NCBI GenBank assembly: GCA_045603125.1
Contig: JAZULN010000021.1
Location: forward strand, 1-64,000
From: CAKSFT01 sp045603125
GTDB lineage: Bacteria > Bacillota > Clostridia > UBA1381
Length of the DNA: 64,000 nucleotides
Direction: 5' to 3'
Shown here: piece by piece, positions 8,089 to 16,515 of the stretch
How the letters are laid out: the number at the start of each line of letters is the position of its first letter
Numbering within the stretch: position 1 is the first letter of the stretch
Notes under the pieces: generated by a model
What the model was told of the DNA's origin: nothing
The model's database searches: none
What the model saw: only the letters and a program-made list of their open reading frames with translations
Position numbers and translations under genes: made by a program

Positions 8089-9867
8089 TTACATCTCCTC
8101 CTTCTGACTTTTTAGTTTGCTGATTTCGGATGCGATTGCGTCTTTAATAGATGAATATTCTTCCAATACGCTGTCTTCTTTTAGATACTTTATTCTGCCG
8201 ATTCTCTCGCGTACCGGAAGGGCAATCAACTTTGATACGTTAATATCACTCTTTAGTGCCAGCTCCGACATATCGTAAAAATCGAGAAGCAGTCGCATCA
8301 TTATGCACTGTTTTTTTAGTGATGCATAAGTGTCTATTTCATGGAAAGCATCCTGATGAAGATAGTCTTCACGAATTGAACGGGCAACCTCTAATTTTAG
8401 TCGGTCGTGGGAGTTTAGCGCGTCCATTCCTACAAGCTTTACGATTTCTTCAAGTTCTGCTTCGTCTTGTAAAAGTGCCATAAGACGGTTTCTCAAAGGC
8501 ATCCAGTCTGACGATACATTTTTTGAATACCAGTCGGATAGCATATCAAGGTATAGTGAATAACTCTTAAGCCAGTTGATGGCAGGGAAGTGTCTGCGGT
8601 AGGCTAATGATGAATCCAGTCCCCAGAATACCTTTACAATCCTAAGAGTTGCTTGGGAAACCGGTTCTGATATGTCGCCGCCCTGCGGTGAAACCGCACC
8701 AATGATACTAAGTGCACCCTCTCTTGGCTCGCTACCTTTTGACATAACTCTTCCTGCTCGCTCATAAAAGCTGGCAAGTCGGCTTCCAAGATACGCCGGA
8801 TATCCTTCTTCACCCGGCATTTCTTCTAATCGACCCGACATTTCACGAAGTGCCTCTGCCCATCTTGATGTTGAATCGGCAAGGAGCACCACGCTATATC
8901 CCATGTCTCTGAAATATTCTGCAATAGTAATGCCTGTGTAGATCGATGCCTCACGTGCCGCCACCGGCATATCCGATGTATTTGCAATCAAAACCGTTCT
9001 TTCCATTAAAGTTTTACCGGTTTTTGGGTCCTTGATTTCGGGGAATTCGTTTAGAACGTCGGTCATCTCGTTACCACGCTCACCACAGCCGATATATACA
9101 ACGATATCTGCGTCTGCCCACTTTGCAAGCTGATGCTGTACTACAGTCTTGCCGCTTCCGAAAGGCCCTGGGACAGTACCCACACCGCCCTTTGCAATAG
9201 GGAAGAGTGTGTCGATTACTCTTTGTCCGGTTACCAACGGTACATCGGGGGATAGCTTTTCGGTGTAGGGTCTGCCTACACGAACGGGCCATTTTTGCAT
9301 AAGGGTAAGGTCTATAATTTCGCCCTTGTCGGTCTTTAATTTTCCGATTGTGTCGGTTACGGTATATACACCTTTATTGATTTCTAAAATCTCACCCGAT
9401 AGGTTTGGTGGAACCATAATTTTATGGGTTATAATCTCGGTTTCCAAAACTGTACCCAATATGTCACCGCCCTGAACCTTGTCGCCTGCAAAAACCACCG
9501 GGTCAAAGCTCCACTTTTTATCACGATCAAGTGCGGGAACGTTAACACCACGCTTTAGGTTTGTGCCGGCTTTTTCCATAATCGCATTAAGAGGACGCTG
9601 AATTCCGTCATAAATGCTTTTTATAAGACCGGGGCCCAGCTCAACGCTCAAAGGGGCACCGGTAGATATAACATCTTCGCCGGGGCCAAGGCCTGAGGTT
9701 TCCTCATATACCTGAATTGACGCCAATTCCCCGTGCATCTCGATTATTTCGCCAATAAGCCCTTCCTTTGATACACGGACAACATCGTACATATTGGCGT
9801 CATACATATGGTCGGCAATAACCAGTGGTCCCGACACCTTTTTTATAACACCTTTACTTTCGCTCAT
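8089..9867 (-). CDS. ntpA: V-type ATPase catalytic subunit A
   Basis: Catalytic ATP-binding subunit, 592 residues. Visible parts are the N-terminal beta barrel (about 5-70), the A-specific non-homologous insert (about 110-190), the Walker A GPFGSGKT at 234-241, and GCGERGNEMTDVL with the catalytic Glu and ADSTSRWAEALREMSGRL further on. Length is normal for bacterial V/A-type A subunits. TAAGGAG is placed 7 bp before the ATG. It works with ntpB in ATP hydrolysis or synthesis coupled to cation flow through the NtpI/NtpK motor. Confidence 0.97.
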   Translation of the reverse strand: MSESKGVIKKVSGPLVIADHMYDANMYDVVRVSKEGLIGEIIEMHGELASIQVYEETSGLGPGEDVISTGAPLSVELGPGLIKSIYDGIQRPLNAIMEKAGTNLKRGVNVPALDRDKKWSFDPVVFAGDKVQGGDILGTVLETEIITHKIMVPPNLSGEILEINKGVYTVTDTIGKLKTDKGEIIDLTLMQKWPVRVGRPYTEKLSPDVPLVTGQRVIDTLFPIAKGGVGTVPGPFGSGKTVVQHQLAKWADADIVVYIGCGERGNEMTDVLNEFPEIKDPKTGKTLMERTVLIANTSDMPVAAREASIYTGITIAEYFRDMGYSVVLLADSTSRWAEALREMSGRLEEMPGEEGYPAYLGSRLASFYERAGRVMSKGSEPREGALSIIGAVSPQGGDISEPVSQATLRIVKVFWGLDSSLAYRRHFPAINWLKSYSLYLDMLSDWYSKNVSSDWMPLRNRLMALLQDEAELEEIVKLVGMDALNSHDRLKLEVARSIREDYLHQDAFHEIDTYASLKKQCIMMRLLLDFYDMSELALKSDINVSKLIALPVRERIGRIKYLKEDSVLEEYSSIKDAIASEISKLKSQKEEM

Positions 9868-9878
9868 ATTTTATCTCC

Positions 9879-10202
9879 TTATTTATCATCATTAAATATT
9901 ATATCTGAACCAACTGCCTGCTCCACATATTGCTTAACCTTTTTAATGCCGAATCCCGATGTGCTGTTTCCGGACGGGATGGGAATTATTGTAGGGGTAA
10001 GCTGTACTTTATATTTTTCAAATAGCTCCGGCATTTTTTCTATATAGTTTTCTGCAATATAGATAATTGCAAAGTCTTTCTCTGCCAATCTTTTTAAAGT
10101 GTCCTCGGCTTCTTTTTGATTAGACACTCCAAAAATATCTAGTCCGAGAGCAGAAAAACCGCAGATGTTCTCGTAATCTCCTATTACTGCTATTCTCTTC
10201 AT
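9879..10202 (-). CDS. ntpG: V-type ATPase subunit F
   Basis: Small central-stalk subunit of 107 residues with the Rossmann-like start KRIAVIGDYENICGFSALGLDIFGV. The middle region, DFAIIYIAENYIEKMPELFEKY, is followed by the conserved PTIIPIPSG. It binds subunit D and activates the rotor. The symbol follows the Enterococcus hirae naming, in which ntpG encodes the F-type subunit; the gene order F-I-K-E-C-G-A-B-D is the same here. It starts 3 bp after ntpC ends and stops 11 bp before ntpA. Confidence 0.93.
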   Translation of the reverse strand: MKRIAVIGDYENICGFSALGLDIFGVSNQKEAEDTLKRLAEKDFAIIYIAENYIEKMPELFEKYKVQLTPTIIPIPSGNSTSGFGIKKVKQYVEQAVGSDIIFNDDK

Positions 10203-10205
10203 TTT

Positions 10206-11129
10206 TTATAGCCTCTTTCTGATTATTTCGGTTGGAATATTATTTTTAAGGCAGGAAAGAATAATTCTTACCTTTTTAATTTCTTCTTCCTTTGAAAGAA
10301 TAAAGGAGAATATCGGCTCAATTCCAAAAAAATGATTTCTGTATAATCCAAAGAGTTCAGATTTTTTCTTTTCGCACCATTTTTCAAATTCGCCAATATC
10401 TATATTATCCCCCTCGGGGGCATATCCAACTTTTTTCAGGATTTCTCCAAAGTCACCGGTTTCGGATGCTGTTTTTAAAGCCAAAGAATCGAACGTATCC
10501 ATTTCAATAAATGCAGAATCAGCTGAATTTGACCCTAGCTTATGGCATCTCATGGCGATCAGGATATTTATAAATAAAATGTTTTTATCAATCCACTCGC
10601 CTAAAAAGGCGTTTGACTCGGATAGTTTTTTCATATATGAAAAAGCCATTTTATCTATATAAATCTCTGCCTTTTGACCGTCGTGCTCCTTTGTGATTAT
10701 CCCGTAAGCATTTTTTCCAACTTCGCTTAAAAACTCGGGCAAATCGGAAAAATCGTTGGATGTGACAGAGGAATATATATCCTCAGGATTTACAATTGAC
10801 GGGGTTAAAACGAGATTTTTCCAAGGCATATTTGTGATAAATGCTTTTAGAATTGTCTTTAGGTTATGAAAATCATTTTTGCATTTTAGGATATCCAAAA
10901 TCCCGGGCTCGGGGAGAACACTCTCAGCTTCCCGCCAGATTTTTTCTGCCTCATCATCTAAAATTGATGAATCTCGGCTATCCTTTTTACCAAAACCCTT
11001 ATCCTGAAGAAATTTAATCGCATCGTCAAAACTTCCGGATATAAGAGTCTCAAAGTCGGAATCGGTCAGCATTTTATTTTCAAGGGTTTTTAAATATGAA
11101 ACGGCATATGTTAATTCTGAATCCTTCAT
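10206..11129 (-). CDS. ntpC: V-type ATPase subunit C
   Basis: Protein of 307 residues (d/C subunit) that forms the funnel connecting the D-F shaft to the c-ring. The sequence is divergent but has the typical start YAVSYLKTLENKMLTDSDFETLI, the ILKCKNDFHNLKTILKA segment, and the end EEEIKKVRIILSCLKNNIPTEIIRKRL. The start at 11129 is chosen over 11156 because GGGGTGA lies about 6 bp upstream and because homologues begin at this point; the longer form would overlap ntpE. Position between ntpE and ntpG confirms the call. Confidence 0.9.
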   Translation of the reverse strand: MKDSELTYAVSYLKTLENKMLTDSDFETLISGSFDDAIKFLQDKGFGKKDSRDSSILDDEAEKIWREAESVLPEPGILDILKCKNDFHNLKTILKAFITNMPWKNLVLTPSIVNPEDIYSSVTSNDFSDLPEFLSEVGKNAYGIITKEHDGQKAEIYIDKMAFSYMKKLSESNAFLGEWIDKNILFINILIAMRCHKLGSNSADSAFIEMDTFDSLALKTASETGDFGEILKKVGYAPEGDNIDIGEFEKWCEKKKSELFGLYRNHFFGIEPIFSFILSKEEEIKKVRIILSCLKNNIPTEIIRKRL

Positions 11130-11143
11130 AATTTCACCCCTTT

Positions 11144-11719
11144 TTATGAAATGCATGATTTGATTATGTCATAGATTTTGTTTTTTCTCTCCTCAAAGAT
11201 TGAGTCAATAGAGCAGTTTATGTCAACCTTGCCGTATTTTATAATAAATCCGCCGTCAATATTGATAGCTTCTGGGGAGATTGAAATATTGCCCTTTGAA
11301 ACGTCCTGTGCTTTTTTCGAAAAATCTTCAGGGAGCCTTTTTAAATCATTCTCCGACATATACATAACTCCGTCTTTTTCTTCGCTATAGTTTTTTAATA
11401 ATTTAAGGAGCATATCAAAATATTCAGGTGAATTTTTAAAATCGGTTTTAATGTATTCAAAAACTTCTTTTATAATTTTGGTTTTGGAAGCCAGAACCAT
11501 CTGACGCGCCTCGGATTTTGCTGATAACTCCATAAGATCTGTGAGCTTCATGCACGCATCTTGTGCCTCGGCTTTCTTTTCTTCTATAAGGATTTCTTTA
11601 TCCTTTTCGCATTGAATTCTGATTTCGGCAGCTTCCTTGTTGGCCTTTTCCAAAATCACGTCTGCCTCTCTTTGAGCGTCCTTTAGGATTTCGTCAATTA
11701 TAGTTGAAAGACCTCCCAT
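11144..11719 (-). CDS. ntpE: V-type ATPase subunit E
   Basis: Peripheral-stalk subunit of 191 residues. The N-terminal half (about 5-80) is a charged coiled coil (ILKDAQREADVILEKANKEAAEIR), and the C-terminal half forms the globular head that contacts the A3B3 hexamer, with DGGFIIKYGKVDINCSIDSIFEE as a recognisable conserved piece. It pairs with NtpF as the stator that resists rotation. GAAGGGA precedes the ATG. The stop is 14 bp before the chosen ntpC start. Confidence 0.92.
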   Translation of the reverse strand: MGGLSTIIDEILKDAQREADVILEKANKEAAEIRIQCEKDKEILIEEKKAEAQDACMKLTDLMELSAKSEARQMVLASKTKIIKEVFEYIKTDFKNSPEYFDMLLKLLKNYSEEKDGVMYMSENDLKRLPEDFSKKAQDVSKGNISISPEAINIDGGFIIKYGKVDINCSIDSIFEERKNKIYDIIKSCIS

Positions 11720-11749
11720 TAAATCAGTCCCTTCCTTTTAATATAGTTT

Positions 11750-12226
11750 TTACGCCTTAATACCAATTACCATAAGGAATGAAACGATAAATCCTAAAAG
11801 TGCATAAAGCTCGATCAAAGATGCTGATACGATAGCCTTTGAGCTTTCTTCAGGTCTTTTTGAAGTAAGATTTACACCAACGGCACAAACTCTGCCTTGT
11901 GAACGTGCCGAAAAATAACCGCTAAAAGCAATTGGAAGACAGGCCGCTAAATATTGAAGCCCAACAGAAGTTTCAAGAGTCATAGCATTACCGCCAAGAA
12001 TTCCAACGTTGATTAAAACGATAACACCAACGATAAGACCATATAGACCTTGTGTACCGGGGAGTAGTTGTAAAACCAAAAGCTTACCGAACTTAGAGGG
12101 GTCGTCCATCAATACGGCTCCTGCTGCTTCTGAGGCGGTTCCGACGCCCTTTGATGAGCCCATACCTGAGAAAATAACTGCCAATGCAGCTCCCAATAGT
12201 GCAAATACCATACCTAAATTTGTCAT
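11750..12226 (-). CDS. ntpK: V-type ATPase proteolipid (c-ring) subunit K
   Basis: Rotor-ring subunit of 158 residues with four membrane helices, a fused double hairpin. The first hairpin has LLPGTQGLYG at 54-63 and no ion-binding carboxylate, whereas the second has Glu139 in SLIELYALLGF. Leu55, Thr58, Gln59, Gln110 and Glu139 correspond to the ligand set (Leu, Thr, Gln, Gln, Glu) known for Na+ in Enterococcus hirae NtpK. This suggests a Na+-coupled enzyme (inference from motif). Internal symmetry GSSKGVGTASEAAG / ARSQGRVCAVG is visible. It is tightly placed between ntpI and ntpE. Confidence 0.95.
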   Translation of the reverse strand: MTNLGMVFALLGAALAVIFSGMGSSKGVGTASEAAGAVLMDDPSKFGKLLVLQLLPGTQGLYGLIVGVIVLINVGILGGNAMTLETSVGLQYLAACLPIAFSGYFSARSQGRVCAVGVNLTSKRPEESSKAIVSASLIELYALLGFIVSFLMVIGIKA

Positions 12227-12250
12227 AATAAATTCCTTCTTTCTTATAAA

Positions 12251-14212
12251 TTATTTTTCATTTGAAAATTCAAAATATTTTGTATTCATTGAAAGTGGGG
12301 TAAATTTACGCCCGCCGCCTTCATAGAATTTTTGATAAAACTCAACATATTGCAGTCGGTTTGTGTGAACATAAGCTCCTAACATATTTATTGCAAAGTT
12401 CAGGCTGTGGCCGACTAAAGATATCAGGATATACATAAAAAGTCCCATAATACTGTTGCCACCAAGTGAGCCTAAAACATTTATAACCGATGCAATAACG
12501 CCCGTTGCGAGGCCTAGGGCCATTAGTCTTGAATAGGACAAAACATCACCCACATAGCTTGTGATGTCATATAAACTAAGGACACCGCCAAAAATTTTTC
12601 CGATAAAGTTTTTACTGTTTCTGCCTTGGGTAACTATTAACCCCAAAGCTCCGAAGATTGCCATATATATACCGACATTTGAAAGTGTCTTTTTAGATAA
12701 CCCCATACCGGCTGCCATAACCGAAAGTCCTAATAGCACCAGTATCCAGAACCCTACATCAAATATTGCCGATAGCCGGTCTTTTTCCCGCCATAGCATA
12801 TAAAATTTTATTATAAGACCGGTTATAATGTGGATCATACCAAATGCAACACTTATAATCAGTAACTCCAGTGGTTTTGCCACAGGGTCGATTAAGATGG
12901 GGGATAGTGTTATATTTCCAGACCCGAAGGTTTTGGAGATGGTTGGAATCATATCACCGAAGAAACTGCCGTACATCAATCCCCAGAAGGTTGTGGATAC
13001 GCCGCAGTAGAAAAACATTTTAAAACTACGCCGTTTCTTCTTTTCCAAAAACTTTCCAAATCCCAAAAGCCCACAGACAATCATCAGAAGAAGTCCATAG
13101 CCTGCATCGGAGAACATCATACCGAAGAACCAGTAATAGAAAAATGCCATAATCGGGTTCGGGTCAATGTCACGGGCTGACGGCATGCTGTAGTCAGATG
13201 TTATACCTTCAACCGGTGATGAAAAGCCATTGTTTGAAAAAGCTATCGGCACATCGTCGCCCGATGCCTTTTCCGAAAAGACTAATACCGAGAACTTGTC
13301 CTCTAAATCCCGCTTGATTTTTTGGGCTTCATCGGAGGGGATGTAACCCTTTATTATAAAGGTGTTTTTTGTAAGCCGCACTTTGGATAATGCCTCATAT
13401 TTTTCACGCCGCATTGCTAAATGGTCATGGAATAGCTTGATTTCACCTATGAATTTTGCACATTCTCTTAAGTCTTCAAGGTAAGCGTTATTCTCAAAAG
13501 TGAGTGCTTTTTTTGCCTCTTCCAAAACTTCAATCTTTTTCTTTGGAGTGTGATGAGAAAGACTGAAATTCGGTTCTATAAATCCGATTTCACGAAACAC
13601 CTCTAAAACCGAATCGTTGCAAACTTTTGGGTAAATGACCATAAGATATGTCCGTTCCTTGTCGCTTTTTATGATTTCCAAGTGAACGGCTTTGATGTCA
13701 TTTCTCAAAAAGAACCCAAGCAGTTCTTCTTTTTTGTGTTCCCCCGAAACCGAGCCGATTTTTATAAAGGTTTTTGCGGTTTTTGAGGTCTTCATTGGGA
13801 TATCCAAAGCCTCGTAGGGGGAGAGCATATTTTGTTTTGCTGTAATCTTTCCGATATTTTCCTCGTTGGCGGCAATCGACTTATGATTTTTAATAACCCG
13901 CCTGATATAACCGTCGATACGGTTTATCTCCTCCTTGTCAAGGCTGTAATGGTCTTGACTGAGTTTGGGTCTTTTGGAAAATAGCGAACTCTTTTTTTCT
14001 TCGTATTTTTCAAGAATAGAGATTGCCTCTAAAGCTGAGGCAATATATGAATCAAACTGAGAGATGTATTGGATAGTATCCTTTTTTTGGAGACCTTCAT
14101 CGGTGATGTCGGAAAACTCCATGACCTGTGATTTATGAAGATATTCAAGGACTGCTTTTCTCGTCTTGTTTAATCCGTATATTTCAACTCTATCCATCTT
14201 AACGATAGCCAA
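12251..14212 (-). CDS. ntpI: V-type ATPase membrane subunit I
   Basis: Stator a-subunit of 653 residues. The cytoplasmic N-terminal half (about 1-350) contains coiled coils that hold the peripheral stalks. The C-terminal half has about seven membrane segments starting at NPIMAFFYYWFFGMMFSDAGYG. The late segment DVLSYSRLMALGLATGVIA carries the essential Arg facing the c-ring. The start is a TTG at 14212 with GGAGG 7 bp upstream, giving MAIVKMDRVEIYG, the usual family start; an internal ATG at 14197 is possible but less likely. The ribosome site overlaps the ntpF stop codon. Confidence 0.95.
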   Translation of the reverse strand: MAIVKMDRVEIYGLNKTRKAVLEYLHKSQVMEFSDITDEGLQKKDTIQYISQFDSYIASALEAISILEKYEEKKSSLFSKRPKLSQDHYSLDKEEINRIDGYIRRVIKNHKSIAANEENIGKITAKQNMLSPYEALDIPMKTSKTAKTFIKIGSVSGEHKKEELLGFFLRNDIKAVHLEIIKSDKERTYLMVIYPKVCNDSVLEVFREIGFIEPNFSLSHHTPKKKIEVLEEAKKALTFENNAYLEDLRECAKFIGEIKLFHDHLAMRREKYEALSKVRLTKNTFIIKGYIPSDEAQKIKRDLEDKFSVLVFSEKASGDDVPIAFSNNGFSSPVEGITSDYSMPSARDIDPNPIMAFFYYWFFGMMFSDAGYGLLLMIVCGLLGFGKFLEKKKRRSFKMFFYCGVSTTFWGLMYGSFFGDMIPTISKTFGSGNITLSPILIDPVAKPLELLIISVAFGMIHIITGLIIKFYMLWREKDRLSAIFDVGFWILVLLGLSVMAAGMGLSKKTLSNVGIYMAIFGALGLIVTQGRNSKNFIGKIFGGVLSLYDITSYVGDVLSYSRLMALGLATGVIASVINVLGSLGGNSIMGLFMYILISLVGHSLNFAINMLGAYVHTNRLQYVEFYQKFYEGGGRKFTPLSMNTKYFEFSNEK

Positions 14213-14223
14213 ATTATCGCCTC

Positions 14224-14535
14224 CTATCTTGAAAGTTCTTCATAAACTGCCTTTTTGGCTTTTGCTTTATTTAATTCTAAATTCTCGTTTATAAAGTCTA
14301 TTTCCAGTTTGGCAGAGTCTTTTATCGTTTTTGATTTATCGTCAGCGAGCTGTTTTGCGGCAGCTAAAACCTGTTCTTTGTCGAGTTCTAAATTTTGCTT
14401 TGTCTGTTCTATTTCATTTACTGCTTTGGCAGTAGCTTCTGAAATAATTCGCTCGGCTTCGCCAAGTGCCCGGTCAATAATCGCCTGGGCATCGCTTTCT
14501 GCCTGACGGATTTTTTCTAATGCATCATGTGCCAT
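14224..14535 (-). CDS. ntpF: V-type ATPase peripheral stalk subunit G/H
   Basis: Protein of 103 residues, nearly all coiled coil (ALEKIRQAESDAQAIIDRALGEAERIISEATAKAVNEIEQ), with Ala, Glu and Lys heptads. It is the partner of NtpE in the peripheral stalk. Size, composition and position at the head of the operon match NtpF of Enterococcus. AAGGAGG lies 6 bp before the ATG. An inverted repeat between 14570 and 14594 precedes it and may affect read-through into the operon. Confidence 0.88.
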   Translation of the reverse strand: MAHDALEKIRQAESDAQAIIDRALGEAERIISEATAKAVNEIEQTKQNLELDKEQVLAAAKQLADDKSKTIKDSAKLEIDFINENLELNKAKAKKAVYEELSR

Positions 14536-14569
14536 AAAAAGCCTCCTTTTTTAAATTACTATAATAAAA

Positions 14570-14594
14570 TAGGGCATGCTAAGAAACAATGCCC
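14570..14594 (-). terminator. Hairpin before ntpF (possible attenuator)
   Basis: On the minus strand AGGGCAT and ATGCCCT form a 7-bp stem with an 11-nt loop, followed by a T-rich stretch (ATTTTATTAT). It overlaps the last codons of the small ORF at 14579-14725 and lies 35 bp before ntpF. The run of T is broken, so a weak terminator or attenuator is more likely than a full stop. Confidence 0.4.
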
Positions 14595-14725
14595 TCACAA
14601 CTATATTTAGTATGAACGTAAATTTTGGTTTCATTCCCCAAAAAAATGCACATCGAAAGAAGGTCACATAACTTTTCTAAAACGTTAATGACTTTGTTTT
14701 TATATGAATATAAAAGAATGTTCAT
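14579..14725 (-). CDS. Possible small protein, 48 codons, between scfB and ntpF
   Basis: An ATG at 14725 with a strong GGAGG 8 bp upstream opens 48 codons ending in TAG at 14579. The product starts MNILLYSYKNKVINVLEKLC and has three Cys (20, 26, 43) and a hydrophobic middle. I do not recognise it. It sits 47 bp after scfB on the same strand and its end overlaps the hairpin in front of the V-ATPase operon. It could be a real small protein, a leader peptide whose translation affects that hairpin, or a chance ORF; the ribosome site favours translation. Confidence 0.4.
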   Translation of the reverse strand: MNILLYSYKNKVINVLEKLCDLLSMCIFLGNETKIYVHTKYSCEGIVS

Positions 14726-14772
14726 AATTATAACCTCCAAACAAGGCATTTTTCAGGGGGTTTAGAATCTGA

Positions 14773-16146
14773 TTATTTGTCCATTGCCTTTATTGCCTCT
14801 ATTGCAATAGCGCATTCCACTCTCTTTTTCTCAAATTCACAAGCAAGAGCATAGGGCTTATTGATATCTTTATTGAAATTATAAGCATTGGCAGAACAGC
14901 CACCGCTACAATAGAATTTTGCAAAACAATCCTTACATTTTTCCTTGGTATATACGTTTGATTTTTCAAAGCCTAAGCGGATATCCTCGTTAATTTTATC
15001 ATCAAAAACTGTACCCATTTTAAAGTCTTGGTTTCCAACAAACTGGTGACACGGATAGATGTCGCCATCGGGAGTAACTGCAAGGTATTCGTGTCCTGCA
15101 CCACACCCTGACAGCCTTTTTACAACGCAAGGACCCTGGTCTAAATCTATCATGAAATGGAAGAAATTAAAGCCTTTTCCTTCCTTTCGTCTCTTAACAT
15201 ATTCCTTGGCAAGCTTTTCATATTCCGCAAATACCACAGGGATATGCTCCTCGGTCAGGGCATAGTCCTCGGTTTCGGGAGCAACAACCGGCTCAACGCT
15301 TGTCTGCTTAAAGCCAAGGTCTGCCATATGTAAAACATCCTCTGAAAAATGCAGATTTTTTGCAGTAAATGTACCACGAACATAATAGTTGTCCTGATTA
15401 CGGCTATTGGCAAGGTCGATAAACTTCGGAACAAGGGCATCATATGTGCCGCTGCCATCAACACGATATCTCATGCGGTCATTGGTTTCTTTCTTGCCGT
15501 CAAGACTCAAAACCACGTTGGACATATTCTTATTTACATATTCCTTGACCTCGTCGTTTAGTAAAATTCCGTTGGTTGTAATTGTAAAACGGAAATTTTT
15601 GCCGTGGATTTTCTCCTGTTCCTTTGCGTATTCTGTGATTCCCTTTACAACCTCAAAGTTCATTAAAGGCTCGCCACCAAAATAATCAATTTCGATATTT
15701 TTTCTGGTGCCTGAATTTTTTATTACAAAATCTATTGCCTTTTTTCCAACTTCCAGGGTCATCATACCGCGACGACCGTGAAACTCGCCGGTATCGGCAA
15801 AGCAGTATTTACAGCGAAGGTTACAGTCGTGGGCAATGTGAAGGCAGAGTGCCTTTACCACTGACTTTTTATTCCAGTTTTTTGCGATTTCCTCATACAT
15901 GTCCTCGGAAAAGAGTGAGCCGTCTTTATAAAGGGCCACCATTTCCTCGTATGTTTCCAGGATATCCTCTTCCTTATATTTATCCGACATCTTCTCTAAA
16001 AAGTAATCTTTTTTATACTCTTCCTCAGAGAAGGGTTCCTTGACAAAATCCAACATATCATAAAAGATGTCGTCCAAAACATGCACACTTCCGCTATATA
16101 CGTCAAGGACAAGATTTAGTCCTAACTGTTTAAATTTATGTATCAA
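14773..16146 (-). CDS. scfB: SCIFF peptide radical SAM maturase
   Basis: Radical SAM/SPASM enzyme of 457 residues that installs thioether crosslinks in the SCIFF precursor. An N-terminal peptide-recognition-like domain (1-85) precedes the CX3CX2C cluster site (C108, C112, C115 in CNLRCKYC). IDYFGGEPLMNFE and TITTNGILLN are typical core motifs. The C-terminal SPASM region has CGAGHEYLAVTPDGDIYPCH and CKDCFAKFYCSGGC, ligands for auxiliary Fe-S clusters. The start is TTG at 16146 with AAGGAG 9 bp upstream. It follows its precursor gene scfA by about 100 bp, with a hairpin between them that should lower enzyme relative to peptide. Confidence 0.95.
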   Translation of the reverse strand: MIHKFKQLGLNLVLDVYSGSVHVLDDIFYDMLDFVKEPFSEEEYKKDYFLEKMSDKYKEEDILETYEEMVALYKDGSLFSEDMYEEIAKNWNKKSVVKALCLHIAHDCNLRCKYCFADTGEFHGRRGMMTLEVGKKAIDFVIKNSGTRKNIEIDYFGGEPLMNFEVVKGITEYAKEQEKIHGKNFRFTITTNGILLNDEVKEYVNKNMSNVVLSLDGKKETNDRMRYRVDGSGTYDALVPKFIDLANSRNQDNYYVRGTFTAKNLHFSEDVLHMADLGFKQTSVEPVVAPETEDYALTEEHIPVVFAEYEKLAKEYVKRRKEGKGFNFFHFMIDLDQGPCVVKRLSGCGAGHEYLAVTPDGDIYPCHQFVGNQDFKMGTVFDDKINEDIRLGFEKSNVYTKEKCKDCFAKFYCSGGCSANAYNFNKDINKPYALACEFEKKRVECAIAIEAIKAMDK

Positions 16147-16177
16147 CTCAAAAAACTCCTTAAATTATGATAATCCT

Positions 16178-16211
16178 ACAAAACCGAAAGCGAAAAGGCT
16201 TTCGGTTTTGT
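16178..16211 (-). terminator. Hairpin between scfA and scfB
   Basis: Stem of 14 bp (ACAAAACCGAAAGC paired with GCTTTCGGTTTTGT) with a 6-nt loop, located after the scfA stop. On the minus strand the distal arm ends in GGTTTTGT without a long T tract, consistent with partial termination that leaves scfA in excess over scfB. Confidence 0.7.
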
Positions 16212-16248
16212 GATTCGTTCTTTAATTAGAATAGTTAAATAAAGAGAA

Positions 16249-16389
16249 TTATACTCTTTCGCACTTTTGGTTTGCAACTGTGCAAGATGTCTTACAAGCA
16301 GATTGGCATGATGTCTGACATTCGCCACAACCGCCGTGCTTTGCACTGTCCTTAAGAGTTTTGCTGTTTAATGTTACTGAATGTTTCAT
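16249..16389 (-). CDS. scfA: SCIFF ribosomal peptide precursor (six Cys in forty-five residues)
   Basis: Small peptide gene of 46 codons. The product starts MKHSVTLNSKTLKDS, the conserved leader, followed by GGCGECQTSCQSACKTSC and a last Cys, giving six Cys at 21, 24, 28, 32, 36 and 43. This is the SCIFF family (TIGR03973 type), found almost universally in Clostridia beside its radical SAM maturase, which lies just downstream here. GGGAGG is placed 8 bp before the ATG, and a near-consensus sigma-A promoter lies about 55 bp upstream. The mature product and its role remain uncertain in the literature. Confidence 0.96.
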   Translation of the reverse strand: MKHSVTLNSKTLKDSAKHGGCGECQTSCQSACKTSCTVANQKCERV

Positions 16390-16443
16390 TTTAAAATCCT
16401 CCCAAAATTTCAATTAAATGGTATATTTAAATACATTACCCAT

Positions 16444-16472
16444 ATTATACCACAAAAAATTTAATATTGCAA
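16444..16472 (-). promoter_or_regulatory. Sigma-A promoter of scfA
   Basis: Minus strand TTGCAA (16472-16467), 17-bp spacer ending in GTGG, TATAAT (16449-16444). It lies 55 bp before the scfA start. Confidence 0.8.
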
Positions 16473-16515
16473 TGAATTTTTAAAAAAATACGGGCATTTT
16501 CCAGAAAATTAAATA

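Noticed and set aside
15735..16043. 102-codon plus-strand ORF inside scfB
   Set aside because: Antisense shadow of the radical SAM gene, low-complexity composition and no ribosome site.
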